Shown here one piece after another: positions 25,980 through 35,692 of a stretch of 64,000 nucleotides of DNA. The translations under genes and the position numbers were made by a program. How positions within the stretch are numbered: the stretch's first letter is position 1; every line of letters begins with the position of its first letter. Origin of the DNA: Herbinix sp. (GTDB taxonomy: Bacteria > Bacillota > Clostridia > Lachnospirales > Lachnospiraceae); the NCBI GenBank assembly GCA_029238935.1, contig JAQZBN010000002.1:62001-126000 (forward strand), in the 5' to 3' direction. The notes beneath the pieces were generated by a model, which saw only the letters and a program-made list of their open reading frames with translations, searched no databases and was not told the origin of the DNA.

Positions 25980-27494
25980 TTATTTCACCTCTTCTTGGGA
26001 TTTTGTACCGGTTGCAAAGGCCATAATGTTTTCCTGTGAAAATTCATCTCTGGTTAACATCCCGGTCACTTTTCCTTTCGCCATAACATAAATTCTGTCA
26101 CACATACCGATAAGTTCCGGTAATTCGGAGGAAACCATGACCAAAGCCTTCTTTTGTTTTGCAAGCTCAGACATTAATTTGTAAATTTCATATTTTGCAC
26201 CAACATCGATACCACGGGTTGGCTCATCCACAATCAGAATGTCCGGATTTGTTACCATCCATTTTGCCAAAATAACCTTTTGTTGATTACCACCACTTAA
26301 GGATTCGATTTTTGTTTCATAATTGGGTGCCTTTACATTCATTTTTCCACAGTATTCATCGATGGATTTATTCTCCTCTTCTTTGTGTAATCTACCGTGA
26401 TGAATGAATTTATTCAGACTTGCCAGGGATACATTTTCTTTGATGCTTCGAACAGGAATAATACCAAATCTACGTCTGTCCTCGGAGAGCATAACCATCT
26501 TTCGATCAATACTGTTTTTTACATTCTTAATCGTTGCTTTTTTGTCTTTGATGGTTATTTCGCCTGAATGATATGGATCCAGACCAAAGATACTTCTCAT
26601 TACCTCTGTTCTTCCCGCTCCCATCAGTCCTGCAAAGCCTACGATTTCGCCTTCTTTCACATGGAAGTTAACATTTTCAAACTTTCCTTTTTGTGAAAGT
26701 CCCTCCACCTTTAAGATTACCTCTCCGATTGGAAGATTTTCTTTTGGATAATTATTTTCTAACTTACGACCTACCATCTGAGAAATTACTGTTTCTAAAT
26801 CATATTGTTTGATCGGTCTTGAGTCTACTACAGTACCATCACGGAAAACCGTAATTTCATCTGCAATTCTAAATATTTCATCCATTTTATGTGAAATGTA
26901 AATGATACTAGCGCCACGCTGTCTTAATTCATTGATTTTTTGGAATAAAACCTCAACTTCTTTATTGGTGATCGCAGAAGTAGGCTCATCCATGATGATG
27001 ATATCGGATTGATAGGAAATCGCTTTTAAGATTTCTAGCATCTGTATATCAGATACAGACAAATCTTTTAACCTCGTCTCAGGGTCATAGGATAAGTTCT
27101 CCTTCTTCAAAAGCTCAATCGTCCGTTTTCTTATTTCCTTCCAATCTACCTTATTTAACTTATCTTTCGGCCAATTACCTACAAATAAGCTTTCCTCAAT
27201 TGTCATTTCCGGCATATAATTCAGTTCCTGAAAAATCATTGAGATACCTAAGCTTCTGGCTTGGATGGGATTTTTAATCTCCACCGCTTTCTCATCGATC
27301 ATAATCTCTCCGGAGTCCGGTTTATGAATGCCGTTAATAACTTTCATCAATGTAGATTTTCCTGCACCATTTTCACCGCAAAGCACATGAACGGTTCCTT
27401 TTTTTACTGCAAAATTCACATTGTTCAATGCCTTTACTCCGGGAAAGGATTTATTAATATTTGACACTCTTAATTTAATATCTGTATTTATCAT
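25980..27494 (-). CDS. Sugar ABC transporter ATPase with duplicated ABC domains (RbsA type)
   Basis: A 504-residue fused ATPase. First half: Walker A GENGAGKST, signature LSVSDIQMLEI, Walker B IIIMDEPTSAI. Second half: GLMGAGRTE in place of a canonical Walker A, signature LSGGNQQKVILAKWM, Walker B ILIVDEPTRGID. The degenerate second Walker A is normal for RbsA/XylG/MglA. It is the first gene of the ABC-dehydrogenase operon; the region upstream carries repeated TGGATTA motifs. Confidence 0.93.
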   Translation of the reverse strand: MINTDIKLRVSNINKSFPGVKALNNVNFAVKKGTVHVLCGENGAGKSTLMKVINGIHKPDSGEIMIDEKAVEIKNPIQARSLGISMIFQELNYMPEMTIEESLFVGNWPKDKLNKVDWKEIRKRTIELLKKENLSYDPETRLKDLSVSDIQMLEILKAISYQSDIIIMDEPTSAITNKEVEVLFQKINELRQRGASIIYISHKMDEIFRIADEITVFRDGTVVDSRPIKQYDLETVISQMVGRKLENNYPKENLPIGEVILKVEGLSQKGKFENVNFHVKEGEIVGFAGLMGAGRTEVMRSIFGLDPYHSGEITIKDKKATIKNVKNSIDRKMVMLSEDRRRFGIIPVRSIKENVSLASLNKFIHHGRLHKEEENKSIDEYCGKMNVKAPNYETKIESLSGGNQQKVILAKWMVTNPDILIVDEPTRGIDVGAKYEIYKLMSELAKQKKALVMVSSELPELIGMCDRIYVMAKGKVTGMLTRDEFSQENIMAFATGTKSQEEVK

Positions 27495-27828
27495 TTATTG
27501 CTTCTCCTTTCTTATCTTTTTAGGCATTTTTCCTTAATTGCTTTCTGTAAGTACAATAATACACTAGTATTATGCATAATTAAATGTTCTGAATTATGTT
27601 GCTTATATACATTTTTACTGAACTACTCCAAATACATTGTTAAACATTTGTCTTATATGCACAATATTACTACTCTTTTATACTGGATTAAGGTGTTATT
27701 CAATAAAAGTTCCTAACATTAATCCAGTACAAAAGATGCAAAAAAATAACCTCAGTCCGATCGTTCCAGTAATCCAGACTTATGTCCATGGATTACGGGA
27801 TCTTTCTCTTGAGGTTATTATGCTTCAT
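27495..27828. other. Control region between the YesN regulator gene and the sugar ABC operon
   Basis: About 330 AT-rich bases without a supported gene. It holds the terminator of the two-component operon (27745-27819), and an inverted repeat TACTGGATTAA (27681-27691) / TTAATCCAGTA (27719-27729). The sequence TGGATTA occurs four times within about 115 bases, twice in each orientation. It is the only upstream region available to the ABC operon, so its promoter and the binding sites of its regulator should lie here. Confidence 0.55.
27745..27819 (-). terminator. Long hairpin terminator of the yesM/yesN-type operon
   Basis: Outer stem AATAACCTCA/TGAGGTTATT and inner stem GTAATCCA/TGGATTAC enclose a 12-base tip. 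On the minus strand the hairpin is followed by a run of seven T. It begins 10 bases after the response-regulator stop. Confidence 0.8.
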
Positions 27829-29412
27829 TTATTTTCTTCCCATACCTTCTTTATACTCAATTACCGTCATTCCAGTAATTTTTTTAAAAACTTTACTGAA
27901 ATATTGCTGATTTGCATATCCGACCTTCTCATAAACCTCCTTTATTTTAGCATCCCTTTCTAATAACATTTGCTTTGCCTTTTCTATTCTTAGTTTATTA
28001 ATGAAGAGAGACATATTCTCTCCGGTTTCTTTTTTAAAGGCACTGCATAAATAATGCTTTGATATACTTAATTCCTTCGCTACGTCATCCAGAGAAATAT
28101 CTTCTGCATAATGATATTCAATAAAATTGATTGCTTGATTTATCATTGCTTTGGAGTTAATGAATCTCATTTTTTGAATTTCAGATATTAGCTTACTTGA
28201 AAAATCAGAAACCAGCAACTGAATACCCCTGAAAAAGTATGATTGTTCAATCTGGTAGTGATATGTTTTGTGTGTCTCAAACACTTCTCTATTTGCTAAA
28301 TAAACTCCATAGCTTCCAAAAAGATCTCCTATTAAGTTAGAGTAAAATATTTTTACGATCAAAGGTGAGACCAACTCCCGTTCGAAATACAGACCGATCT
28401 CTTGTAGCAATTCCTGTACTTTGTCCCTATTTTCGTAACCAATTGCTTCAATCAATAAGCTATTATACTTCTTTTTTAATTCGGAGACCTTTGGTTCCTG
28501 AAAGCTAATCTGATCAACAGCGTATATACTATTGGTATCTTTTTGATAAAATAAGATTTGTGCCTTTTCGGTATGCTCCTTAAATACCAGTTCTGCTTCC
28601 GTTATCTTATGAAATACTGTGGAATAAACTGCGTTAATCGCTATATTAAAATACTGCATAGAAGAATTACCTACCGAAAGTAACATTCGCTTAAGCTGAT
28701 CGGATTTTAATTCTGATAAGGCTATAAATAATAAGCTAACGCAACCTTGCTGTCCAACGATATATGCGGTATTATGTTGCTTCAATTGATCAATTAATAT
28801 ATTGATAATTGCATTCGAAACTTTTGCTGTATCCGATTGCGAATCCGATGTATGGCAAGCTTCTATACTAATAAAAGCATAATATGCATCGTTTATTGGA
28901 AAACTGACCGAATTAAGATTACTGATCATCCCCTCATCCATGCGGAATTTATTCTTAATTAAATCATCAAAGATTGATCGGAGCAGTTCTTCAGAATTTG
29001 GAGTACTCTCTTCTTCTATCTTTGATTTATTCTGCAGATCCAGCTTCTCTTTGATGGAAATCATTAGCTTAATTAATTCATCATCTTCCACTTCTGATTT
29101 TAAGATATAATCATCTGCTCCTGCCTTCAAGGCCTTTCTGGCATAGGAAAATTCATCATAACAGGTTAATACCAGTATTTTAGCTTCCTTATTCTCATTT
29201 CTGATTTTTTCGACGAGCCATAATCCGTCCTGCTTTGGCATACGAATATCGGTAATAACTACATCCGGCATATGCTTTTGATAGTTCTCATACCCCTGTT
29301 CCCCATTGGAAGCTTCTGATACGATTGTAAAACCGATCGCTTCCCAATCAATAGTTGTCTTTAGACCAACCCTTACAAGGACCTCATCATCAACAATCAT
29401 AACCTTATACAT
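27829..29412 (-). CDS. Response regulator, YesN type (REC plus AraC HTH)
   Basis: A 527-residue two-component regulator. The receiver has VDDE, phospho-Asp in VITDIRMPKQDG and the LKSEVED switch region; a long middle region of unknown function follows; the C-terminus has two AraC helix-turn-helix units (ISLDDVAKELSISKHYL and IKEVYEKVGYANQQYFSKVFKK). ATG 29412 is chosen because the receiver begins there (MYKVMIVDDE); the earlier in-frame ATG adds 13 unrelated residues. It follows its kinase by about 50 bases. It likely controls the adjacent sugar ABC operon; this is inferred from position. Confidence 0.9.
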   Translation of the reverse strand: MYKVMIVDDEVLVRVGLKTTIDWEAIGFTIVSEASNGEQGYENYQKHMPDVVITDIRMPKQDGLWLVEKIRNENKEAKILVLTCYDEFSYARKALKAGADDYILKSEVEDDELIKLMISIKEKLDLQNKSKIEEESTPNSEELLRSIFDDLIKNKFRMDEGMISNLNSVSFPINDAYYAFISIEACHTSDSQSDTAKVSNAIINILIDQLKQHNTAYIVGQQGCVSLLFIALSELKSDQLKRMLLSVGNSSMQYFNIAINAVYSTVFHKITEAELVFKEHTEKAQILFYQKDTNSIYAVDQISFQEPKVSELKKKYNSLLIEAIGYENRDKVQELLQEIGLYFERELVSPLIVKIFYSNLIGDLFGSYGVYLANREVFETHKTYHYQIEQSYFFRGIQLLVSDFSSKLISEIQKMRFINSKAMINQAINFIEYHYAEDISLDDVAKELSISKHYLCSAFKKETGENMSLFINKLRIEKAKQMLLERDAKIKEVYEKVGYANQQYFSKVFKKITGMTVIEYKEGMGRK

Positions 29413-29461
29413 ACCTACCCAAACCTTTCTAATCTGAAAACCGGTTACCATTTATCATGTA

Positions 29462-31228
29462 CTATTCACCAGATGAGTTATTCATTCTGTTCACCGGTAA
29501 TGTGACCCGAACCAGAGTTCCCACCCCAAGTTCTGTTTCTATATGAATACCATATTCATTTCCACAGTACAAACGAATTCTATGATTCACGTTATTAAGT
29601 CCAACTTTACTAAATTTATTCTTATCAGCAGGGCCAGATAAAATTCTTTCGATAATAGAAGCTTCCATGCCGGGACCATCATCTCTGATCTCTATTATTA
29701 ATTTATCGTTCCGTAGAAAGCTTACTACCTCTATGGTAATCTCCTGCCGTTCATCGGCCAAGCCATAGATAATGGAATTTTCAACAATGGGTTGCAATAT
29801 TAATTTCGGTACGGATAAATCCAGACATTCCTCCTCAACTTGTTGGATAAAATGAATGGATTGATTAAATCTAAGTTTTTGTATTACGATATAGTTCTCT
29901 ACATAGTCCAACTCTTCGCTTAAAGAAATCATATCCTTACCCAGGTTGATACTAATTCGAAGAAGCTTGATTAGAGCAGTTATGGATTTACTAACACTGG
30001 TATTTCCTTGGATTTTAGCCATCCACTTAATTGTATTTAGGGTATTATATAAAAAATGTGGATTTATCTGTGCATGTAAGGCTTCCAGTTCCACTTCTTT
30101 TTTCTCCTGCTCTTCCTTTAATAACTTGTCGATTAGAAGCTGCATTTCTTCTATCATATGATTTAAGCTTATTCCCAGCTGTCCCACTTCATCCTTAGTG
30201 CGGACTTCTGTTCTAGCCGTTAAATCGCCTTGTTCTACCTTCTGCATGATCGTTTTCATTCTTATCAAGGGTTCTGTATAACGAATGGATAGGATCAGCA
30301 TAAATGCAAGAATAACAAAGACATATACTACACCCCACAGGATGAGATAAGACTGAATTCGATTAATCTCTTGATACAGATATTTGGTTGAGAGTGTTTG
30401 TATGATCTTCCAATCATTATTTTGAATGGTAGAATAAATCGCAATACGCTCCGTATCCCCTTGGTAGAGTACATAATTATGACCGTTATCATCTGACAAT
30501 ACCTCATTAGCATAAGGTTCCTTCTGTATGGTCTGTCCAACTCGATCTTTATCAGGATGGCTAATAATTCTTCCCTCTTTATCACAGATAAAAACCTCGA
30601 CATAGTCATTGATTTCATTATCTAGTAATCCTAAATAAGCATTTTGCAATATATTCTCTTCCAAATCAAAACTGATATAGCCATATTCCGTCAATGTATT
30701 AAAATCGATCACCTTACGACCCAGGGTAAAGTATAATTTATCAAACCTTCCGGAAAGTATCTCAATCATCTTACTGGTCGTAGGCAGCCAGATTGGCTGT
30801 CCCGAGGATTCTTCCAGCGAAGAGTTTAACTTTTCAATCAAACCCAGCTTACGAACACCACTGGAATAATAATTATGACCTATGGTTAAATCGATGGATT
30901 CTATATCATCTCTGGAAGTAATGAATGTCCTTAATACATTATTGAATTCATCTTGTGAATAATCTGATTGATGCGCCAACATTCGAAGCAGTGTAGTATT
31001 GGAAATAATTAAAGTAGAAAACTCCTCCAGCTCATCTAGGATTACATTAATCTTTTCGCCGGTCTCATATACCGACTGAGTAGCTGATCCTGTATATTTA
31101 TTTTGGATGATTTCTTTTACTGTTTTTGAGTAGGTAAGGGAAATTGCGATCATCGGTAATACAATCAATACGATAGCAATGATACTAAGCTTTACCCTCA
31201 GGGCATTATAAAACTTTATTTTACGCAT
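29462..31228 (-). CDS. Sensor histidine kinase, YesM type
   Basis: A 588-residue membrane kinase. Two helices (residues 13-35 and about 292-315) flank an extracellular Cache-type sensor; then HAMP, a His_kinase domain with the phospho-His in ALHAQINPHFLYNTLNTIKW, and HATPase with ILQPIVENSIIYG, IRDDGPGM and GLNNVNHRI. This is the LytS/YesM class, paired with AraC-type YesN regulators for carbohydrate sensing in Firmicutes. The lipoprotein gene just upstream in the same operon may present sugar to it. Confidence 0.92.
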   Translation of the reverse strand: MRKIKFYNALRVKLSIIAIVLIVLPMIAISLTYSKTVKEIIQNKYTGSATQSVYETGEKINVILDELEEFSTLIISNTTLLRMLAHQSDYSQDEFNNVLRTFITSRDDIESIDLTIGHNYYSSGVRKLGLIEKLNSSLEESSGQPIWLPTTSKMIEILSGRFDKLYFTLGRKVIDFNTLTEYGYISFDLEENILQNAYLGLLDNEINDYVEVFICDKEGRIISHPDKDRVGQTIQKEPYANEVLSDDNGHNYVLYQGDTERIAIYSTIQNNDWKIIQTLSTKYLYQEINRIQSYLILWGVVYVFVILAFMLILSIRYTEPLIRMKTIMQKVEQGDLTARTEVRTKDEVGQLGISLNHMIEEMQLLIDKLLKEEQEKKEVELEALHAQINPHFLYNTLNTIKWMAKIQGNTSVSKSITALIKLLRISINLGKDMISLSEELDYVENYIVIQKLRFNQSIHFIQQVEEECLDLSVPKLILQPIVENSIIYGLADERQEITIEVVSFLRNDKLIIEIRDDGPGMEASIIERILSGPADKNKFSKVGLNNVNHRIRLYCGNEYGIHIETELGVGTLVRVTLPVNRMNNSSGE

Positions 31229-31249
31229 AAGTAACCATCCCTTTCCCTA

Positions 31250-32761
31250 TTATTCGATCAACCGATTTAACTCATCATAAATCTCTTTACCAACTTCTCT
31301 GCTATCCTGACCTTCCTTAATCATTTTATGAAGATGACTGATTAATACTTTTTCAATATCGTAAAAATTAGAGGTTTTTGGCCTGAGATAAATGTTCTCT
31401 TTCTCCCAAGCATTCAGTATTGCCGATCTGTGTTTTAGCAATTTTGCAGTAGCTTGTATATCAGCTTCTCCCTCAGAAAGCTCCTCAGTGTCAAGTTCAC
31501 CATAAGCTGATTTTCGTGTCGGTAAACTACCTCCTTCCGGGTGAACCATTACTTTAATCTGCATATCCTTCGAGGTTGCCCATACAATATAAAGCCAGGA
31601 AGCTTTTTTTTCTATTTCCGTGGCGTATTTATTAATTCCAATACCGGAACCTCCATAGATGTTACCGCTTCTAGCATCTCCATAGGGTAGAATAGAATAT
31701 CCAACATTCCCAGCAACTTTAGATAATAAGGGATCCTCTACATAAGTATAATTTTCATCCCAGTTTGCCATCATGGCAATTTCACCGTTACGAAATGCAT
31801 TTGCCGTATCCGACCAGTTCCAATTTACACTCTCCGGTGCAGATACAGCCGCGACTTCCTTATACATATCCAAGGCTTGAATAAAATTGGAGTCCATGGT
31901 ATTAATCTGCTGAAAACTTCGTGTACCTAAGGTATTTATATTTTTATCTGAAAAATAATCACCACCATAAGCAGCAAGAATATTAGAAAACTCGCAAAAA
32001 ATCGAGTTGTGTTCCTGTGCCATGAGGCCACTGCCATATCTTACTTCCTCCTTTGGTACATGTTCCTCAATCCACTCCGCTACTTTACAATATCTCTCCC
32101 AGGTGAATTCCGGTGTTCCCGGTTCTGGGATAAATCCAAGATCCTCTTGCATTTGTAGACGATATTGATCAAATATATCCTTACGATAGAAGAAGATCAT
32201 GGTGGTACTGTCAAATGGAATAGAGTAAATTTGGTTTTTATTTATAAAATACGAGCATACTTCTGTCTGAAAATCGATAAAATCATCTGTAAATCCTACA
32301 ATCTTTGGTTCTGATAAGGATTGATTGTAAGGATTTAAAACTTCTAGGTAATTATAAAAACGGTTTAGTGTTTGATAAGGATCTACATAGATTAATTCAT
32401 ATTTCCCACTTTGGGAGATAAAATCAAGGTTCACCTTCTGTATTAAGGTATCGAAATCAACCGCTCTTATGTTGATATCAATTCCTGTAATCTCTGAGAA
32501 TTCTTCACTCTCATGTGTCAGGATATTGGCATAAAGATTATTCTCAACGATAAAATTAAGATTAATACCTTCAAATTGCTTAATGTTATATCCTTTGGGA
32601 AATTCTATATTTTCAAAACTTGTCCCAATTAAGCTATTAATATCTAGTTCGATCCCATCCTTTTCTTCCGCTTTTGGACCCGAACACGCAGATAGGATCC
32701 CTGCAAGGATAATCATAGTGCTGATAAAACCGATTAATTTATGCCATTTCCATTCATACAT
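31250..32761 (-). CDS. Extracellular sugar-binding lipoprotein of the two-component operon (family 1)
   Basis: A 503-residue solute-binding protein with signal peptide and lipobox LSACS (Cys near residue 26). The fold is the maltose-type SBP_bac_1 cluster (IPFDSTTMIFFYRKDIFDQY, NIYGGSGIGINKYATEIEKKASWLYIVWAT in pieces). ATG 32761 is chosen because AGGAGGATTATCA lies just upstream. It stands in front of the yesM/yesN-type genes with only 20 bases to the kinase and has no permease of its own class nearby, so a sensing role for the kinase is as likely as transport. Confidence 0.86.
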   Translation of the reverse strand: MYEWKWHKLIGFISTMIILAGILSACSGPKAEEKDGIELDINSLIGTSFENIEFPKGYNIKQFEGINLNFIVENNLYANILTHESEEFSEITGIDINIRAVDFDTLIQKVNLDFISQSGKYELIYVDPYQTLNRFYNYLEVLNPYNQSLSEPKIVGFTDDFIDFQTEVCSYFINKNQIYSIPFDSTTMIFFYRKDIFDQYRLQMQEDLGFIPEPGTPEFTWERYCKVAEWIEEHVPKEEVRYGSGLMAQEHNSIFCEFSNILAAYGGDYFSDKNINTLGTRSFQQINTMDSNFIQALDMYKEVAAVSAPESVNWNWSDTANAFRNGEIAMMANWDENYTYVEDPLLSKVAGNVGYSILPYGDARSGNIYGGSGIGINKYATEIEKKASWLYIVWATSKDMQIKVMVHPEGGSLPTRKSAYGELDTEELSEGEADIQATAKLLKHRSAILNAWEKENIYLRPKTSNFYDIEKVLISHLHKMIKEGQDSREVGKEIYDELNRLIE

Positions 32762-32978
32762 TGATAATCCTCCTATCAAAAAAACGCAAATATCTGTTAC
32801 ATGTGTAATTCATTCCATTATTATTAACAGGATCAATTCAATCATTCTTTCTACTCATCTTTATTAGCGTATAAAATACAAGGTCTCCAAATAGGAAGAT
32901 TATCAGGCTTTCGTATTTATTTGCAGCTGTTCTATCAGCTGTTCTATCAGTTTTACTACCATCAAATTTGGCTATTTA

Positions 32979-33752
32979 TTAAATCCCTGGCATGACTCTT
33001 CCACCACATACCGGAATATAAGTTCCTGTAGTAAATGCTGCCAGATCCGAAGCAAGGAAGCATACCATATTTGCGATATCCTGGTCTGTGCCACGATGTC
33101 CCATGGGAACAGTTTTATCATAATCCGGTTGAACTTCAGAATGATCATCTCTGTCTTTTTCGCTGATGGTCCATCCTGGAGCTACTTGATTGACGGTAAT
33201 ATTATGTTTACCTATCTCTTTTGCTAAACAACGAACCAATCCATCCAAACCGCGTTTTCCTGCAACATAAGCAGATACTCCTGCGTCAGATAAAGCCGAA
33301 CATTCCGTATTCATCACAACGATTCTTCCATAGTGCTGTTCAATCAAATGAGGTACAAACGCTTTGTTCATATAAACATTATGCATTACACAGCTTTCAA
33401 ACTGGCTGATATAATCCGAAGGATCCTGTTCCAGCACACTTTTCCAGCTGTATTGAATTACCGCATTATTAATAATAATATCCGGTTTTCCATACTCCTC
33501 ATAAACCTTGTCACGCATAGCATAAATACTTTTTTCACTGGTAATATCCGCTTGAAATGCTCCGGCATTTCTCCCCATCGCTTTTACCTCTGCTACCAAC
33601 TCTTCCGCTTTCTCTTTATTACGCAAATAATGAATTGCCACATCTGCTCCACACTCAGCTAAGGAACGAACGATGCACCGTCCTAACTGTCCGGTTCCCC
33701 CTGTCACAATTGCTTTTTTACCCGTAAGATTAATATTCATCCTAATTACCAT
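32979..33752 (-). CDS. Short-chain dehydrogenase/reductase
   Basis: A 257-residue SDR with cofactor motif TGGTGQLGR (glycine-rich, NAD(P)-binding), NNAV, catalytic Ser in NTECSALSD and YVAGK (Tyr and Lys). The loop between these is typical of sugar or polyol oxidoreductases but the substrate is not identifiable. ATG 33740 is an alternative start four codons in; neither has an ideal ribosome binding site. It lies upstream of the sugar-sensing operon in the same direction, with 217 bases between and no clear terminator, and may belong to it. Confidence 0.82.
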   Translation of the reverse strand: MVIRMNINLTGKKAIVTGGTGQLGRCIVRSLAECGADVAIHYLRNKEKAEELVAEVKAMGRNAGAFQADITSEKSIYAMRDKVYEEYGKPDIIINNAVIQYSWKSVLEQDPSDYISQFESCVMHNVYMNKAFVPHLIEQHYGRIVVMNTECSALSDAGVSAYVAGKRGLDGLVRCLAKEIGKHNITVNQVAPGWTISEKDRDDHSEVQPDYDKTVPMGHRGTDQDIANMVCFLASDLAAFTTGTYIPVCGGRVMPGI

Positions 33753-34119
33753 GCCTTTCTTCTAACCTGCAGGCATTGGCTGCAGGCTTATTCATTCTCT
33801 TTGTTTCATATTCCGTATCTCTCTTGCAGGAATATTACTATGAATCTCTCTGATCATTGTAAGTACAACTGATCATATTGTATAATATTTTTCGTATTTA
33901 CTAATACTTTTTATTATATTTTACCGTATTTCTTTACAAATTGCAAATGTCATGGAGTCATAAGTTTCACTTGATTCTATGCCAAACATGCAATATAATC
34001 ATTTTTAATGACAATCTATTCAATAAAATGTAATATTTGTATTTTATAAGATGAATCATATAACACTATTCCAAAGCAGTATGAATACAATCAGATAGAA
34101 TTATTAGGAGGTAACTTTT
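33753..34119. other. Divergent intergenic region
   Basis: About 370 very AT-rich bases between the SDR gene (minus) and the YqeY gene (plus). A short inverted repeat TGATCAT appears twice near 33850-33885 and a TATAAT follows it, but no convincing promoter pair could be fixed. No reading frame with a ribosome binding site was seen. Confidence 0.45.
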
Positions 34120-34557
34120 ATGCAAATGGAACAATTACAAAAAGATATGGTAGCGGCTATGAAAGCCCATGATAAAGTACGAAAGGATGCCATATCCTCT
34201 CTAATCTCAGCTGTAAAGAAAATAGCAATTGATGAAGGTTGTAGAGATGATATCAAAGAAGAATTAGTTGATCGTGCTATATTAAAAGAAATGAAGCTGG
34301 TGAAGGAACAACTGGATACCTGTCCTGAGGAAAGAGCTGAATTAAAAGCAAGTTATCAATCAACTTATGATGTCATTAAAGAATACGCTCCTTCTATGAT
34401 GTCAGAGGAAGAGGTAACTGCTTATATTCTTGACAAATTCTCCGAAGCTGTGGCAACCAAGAACAAAGGTATGATTATGAAAAGTGTAATGGCTGATCTG
34501 AAAGGAAAAGCGGATGGTAAATTAATTAATGAAATTGTAGGAAAGCTTTGTTCCTAA
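34120..34557 (+). CDS. GatB/YqeY domain-containing protein
   Basis: A 145-residue protein matching YqeY: the start (LQKDMVAAMKAHDKVRKDAISSLISAVKK in pieces), the central Y..TYDVIKEYAPSMMSEEEV block and the closing KSVMADLKGKADGKLINEIV. YqeY resembles the tail domain of GatB, the tRNA-dependent amidotransferase subunit, but its own role is unproven. It has lost some of the usual spacing between LSL/KR motifs, otherwise full length. AGGAGG precedes the ATG. Single gene with its own terminator. Confidence 0.85.
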   Translation: MQMEQLQKDMVAAMKAHDKVRKDAISSLISAVKKIAIDEGCRDDIKEELVDRAILKEMKLVKEQLDTCPEERAELKASYQSTYDVIKEYAPSMMSEEEVTAYILDKFSEAVATKNKGMIMKSVMADLKGKADGKLINEIVGKLCS

Positions 34558-34564
34558 GACATAG

Positions 34565-34604
34565 AAAATCGCAGCTATCGATTACAAAGACAGCTGCGAT
34601 TTTT
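34565..34604. terminator. Rho-independent terminator of the YqeY gene
   Basis: AAAATCGCAGCT pairs with AGCTGCGATTTTT around a 15-base loop, T run included. The facing BNR remnant may use it too. Confidence 0.85.
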
Positions 34605-34624
34605 ATTCCTACTTAAATCTTTAT

Positions 34625-35164
34625 CTATTCATAATTAAGTTCCAGTACATCGGTATCCTTTGTTTCCGATATCGTTAGATACTTTCCATCGTTCGTGATG
34701 TGAAGTAAAGTCAATTGATACCGATCTCCAAAATCTAAAGTCTCCAATGACCATGTATCCCCACCATCCTGGGTCTGCGCAATCCAAGTCTTTCCTGCAC
34801 CATCGGATATAGAAGAAAAAGCGATAATTCCATTGCTTTCTGAGTAGAACTTTATCGCAGCATGAGGTGAACCACTGGTAGAAATAACACCATTTTTCAA
34901 ATTCAAACTGCTGATGTCTAGGATCTTCTTATCCCAGCTTGCTCCAGAATCACTCGTAATATACAGATTCCCTTTCTCATCCAGTAAATATCCGGTAGTA
35001 TCCTTCGATATGTGAATTGCTGCTATTTTATTTTTCCCTTCACCTACCTCTTCTGGTAAAGCTACTTCCGTCCATGTCTTTCCTCCGTCTTTTGTAGCAC
35101 CGAATTTATAAATCGAAGCAATCCATCCTATTAATTTTTCAGAAACTTTTTTATATACTTTCAT
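34625..35164 (-). pseudogene. BNR/Asp-box repeat protein remnant
   Basis: A 179-codon frame with Asp-boxes of sialidase/BNR propellers: TKDGGKTW near residue 24, TSDSGASW, an imperfect SDGAGKTW and TQDGGDTW, each starting a four-stranded blade. A full propeller needs six or seven blades and such proteins are normally exported, but here the frame has about four, no signal peptide and no ribosome binding site before its ATG. The 110 bases upstream are nearly pure A/T. I read it as the 3' remainder of a decayed secreted BNR protein. If expressed it would be a partial propeller of unknown use. Confidence 0.6.
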
Positions 35165-35283
35165 ATAATTAATATTAAGATTAATATTATTAATATTTAA
35201 ATTAATTATTTTAATTTTTATATTGACATTATAAATAACAAGATGTATATTATAACCAACATAACAACAGAGAGGTGAACTAC

Positions 35284-35673
35284 ATGAAATATAAAGCTCC
35301 TGGAAAATGTCCTGTATGCGGAGAAAAACTAATCATTACAAAGCTAGGATGCCCCAAGTGCTCCACAGCCATCGAAGGCGACTTTCAACCCTGTGAATTT
35401 TGTCGTCTTCCCGAAGATGATCTTGAATTTGTCAAAGTCTTCATCAAATGCCGCGGCAATATCAAGGATGTGGAAAAGGAATTAGGTATCTCATATCCCA
35501 CGGTACGAGGTAAGCTAGATTCTGTCATTCGTAGTCTGGGTTTCGATGTGCCAACCAAAGAATCAGTAAAAGAAAAAGACCAAAAGGAAGTTGTTCGGAA
35601 TGAAATTCTCGATCAATTATCCAAAGGTGAGATCACTGCAAAAGAAGCTACAGAAAAAATCAAAAATTTATAA
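35284..35673 (+). CDS. DUF2089-family zinc-ribbon/HTH protein
   Basis: A 129-residue protein: a zinc ribbon with four CxxC-type pairs in CPVCGEK, CPKCS and CEFC (residues about 7-35), then a helix-turn-helix like that of sigma factors (GNIKDVEKELGISYPTVRGKLDSV), and a C-terminal SHOCT-like stretch ISKGEITAKEATEKI-type. This is the DUF2089 family, found beside yvlB/yvlD-like genes in Bacillus and clostridia and thought to regulate them. ATG 35284 is chosen because GAGGTG lies 6 bases upstream; GTG 35275 would fall inside that site. Gene 1 of four closely spaced genes. Confidence 0.85.
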   Translation: MKYKAPGKCPVCGEKLIITKLGCPKCSTAIEGDFQPCEFCRLPEDDLEFVKVFIKCRGNIKDVEKELGISYPTVRGKLDSVIRSLGFDVPTKESVKEKDQKEVVRNEILDQLSKGEITAKEATEKIKNL

Positions 35674-35692
35674 TAATATTGGAGGTATTAGT

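Noticed and set aside
32925-32948. Perfect tandem duplication of a 12-base unit (AGCTGTTCTATC twice)
   Set aside because: Short and isolated in an intergenic region; likely simple slippage with no supported function.
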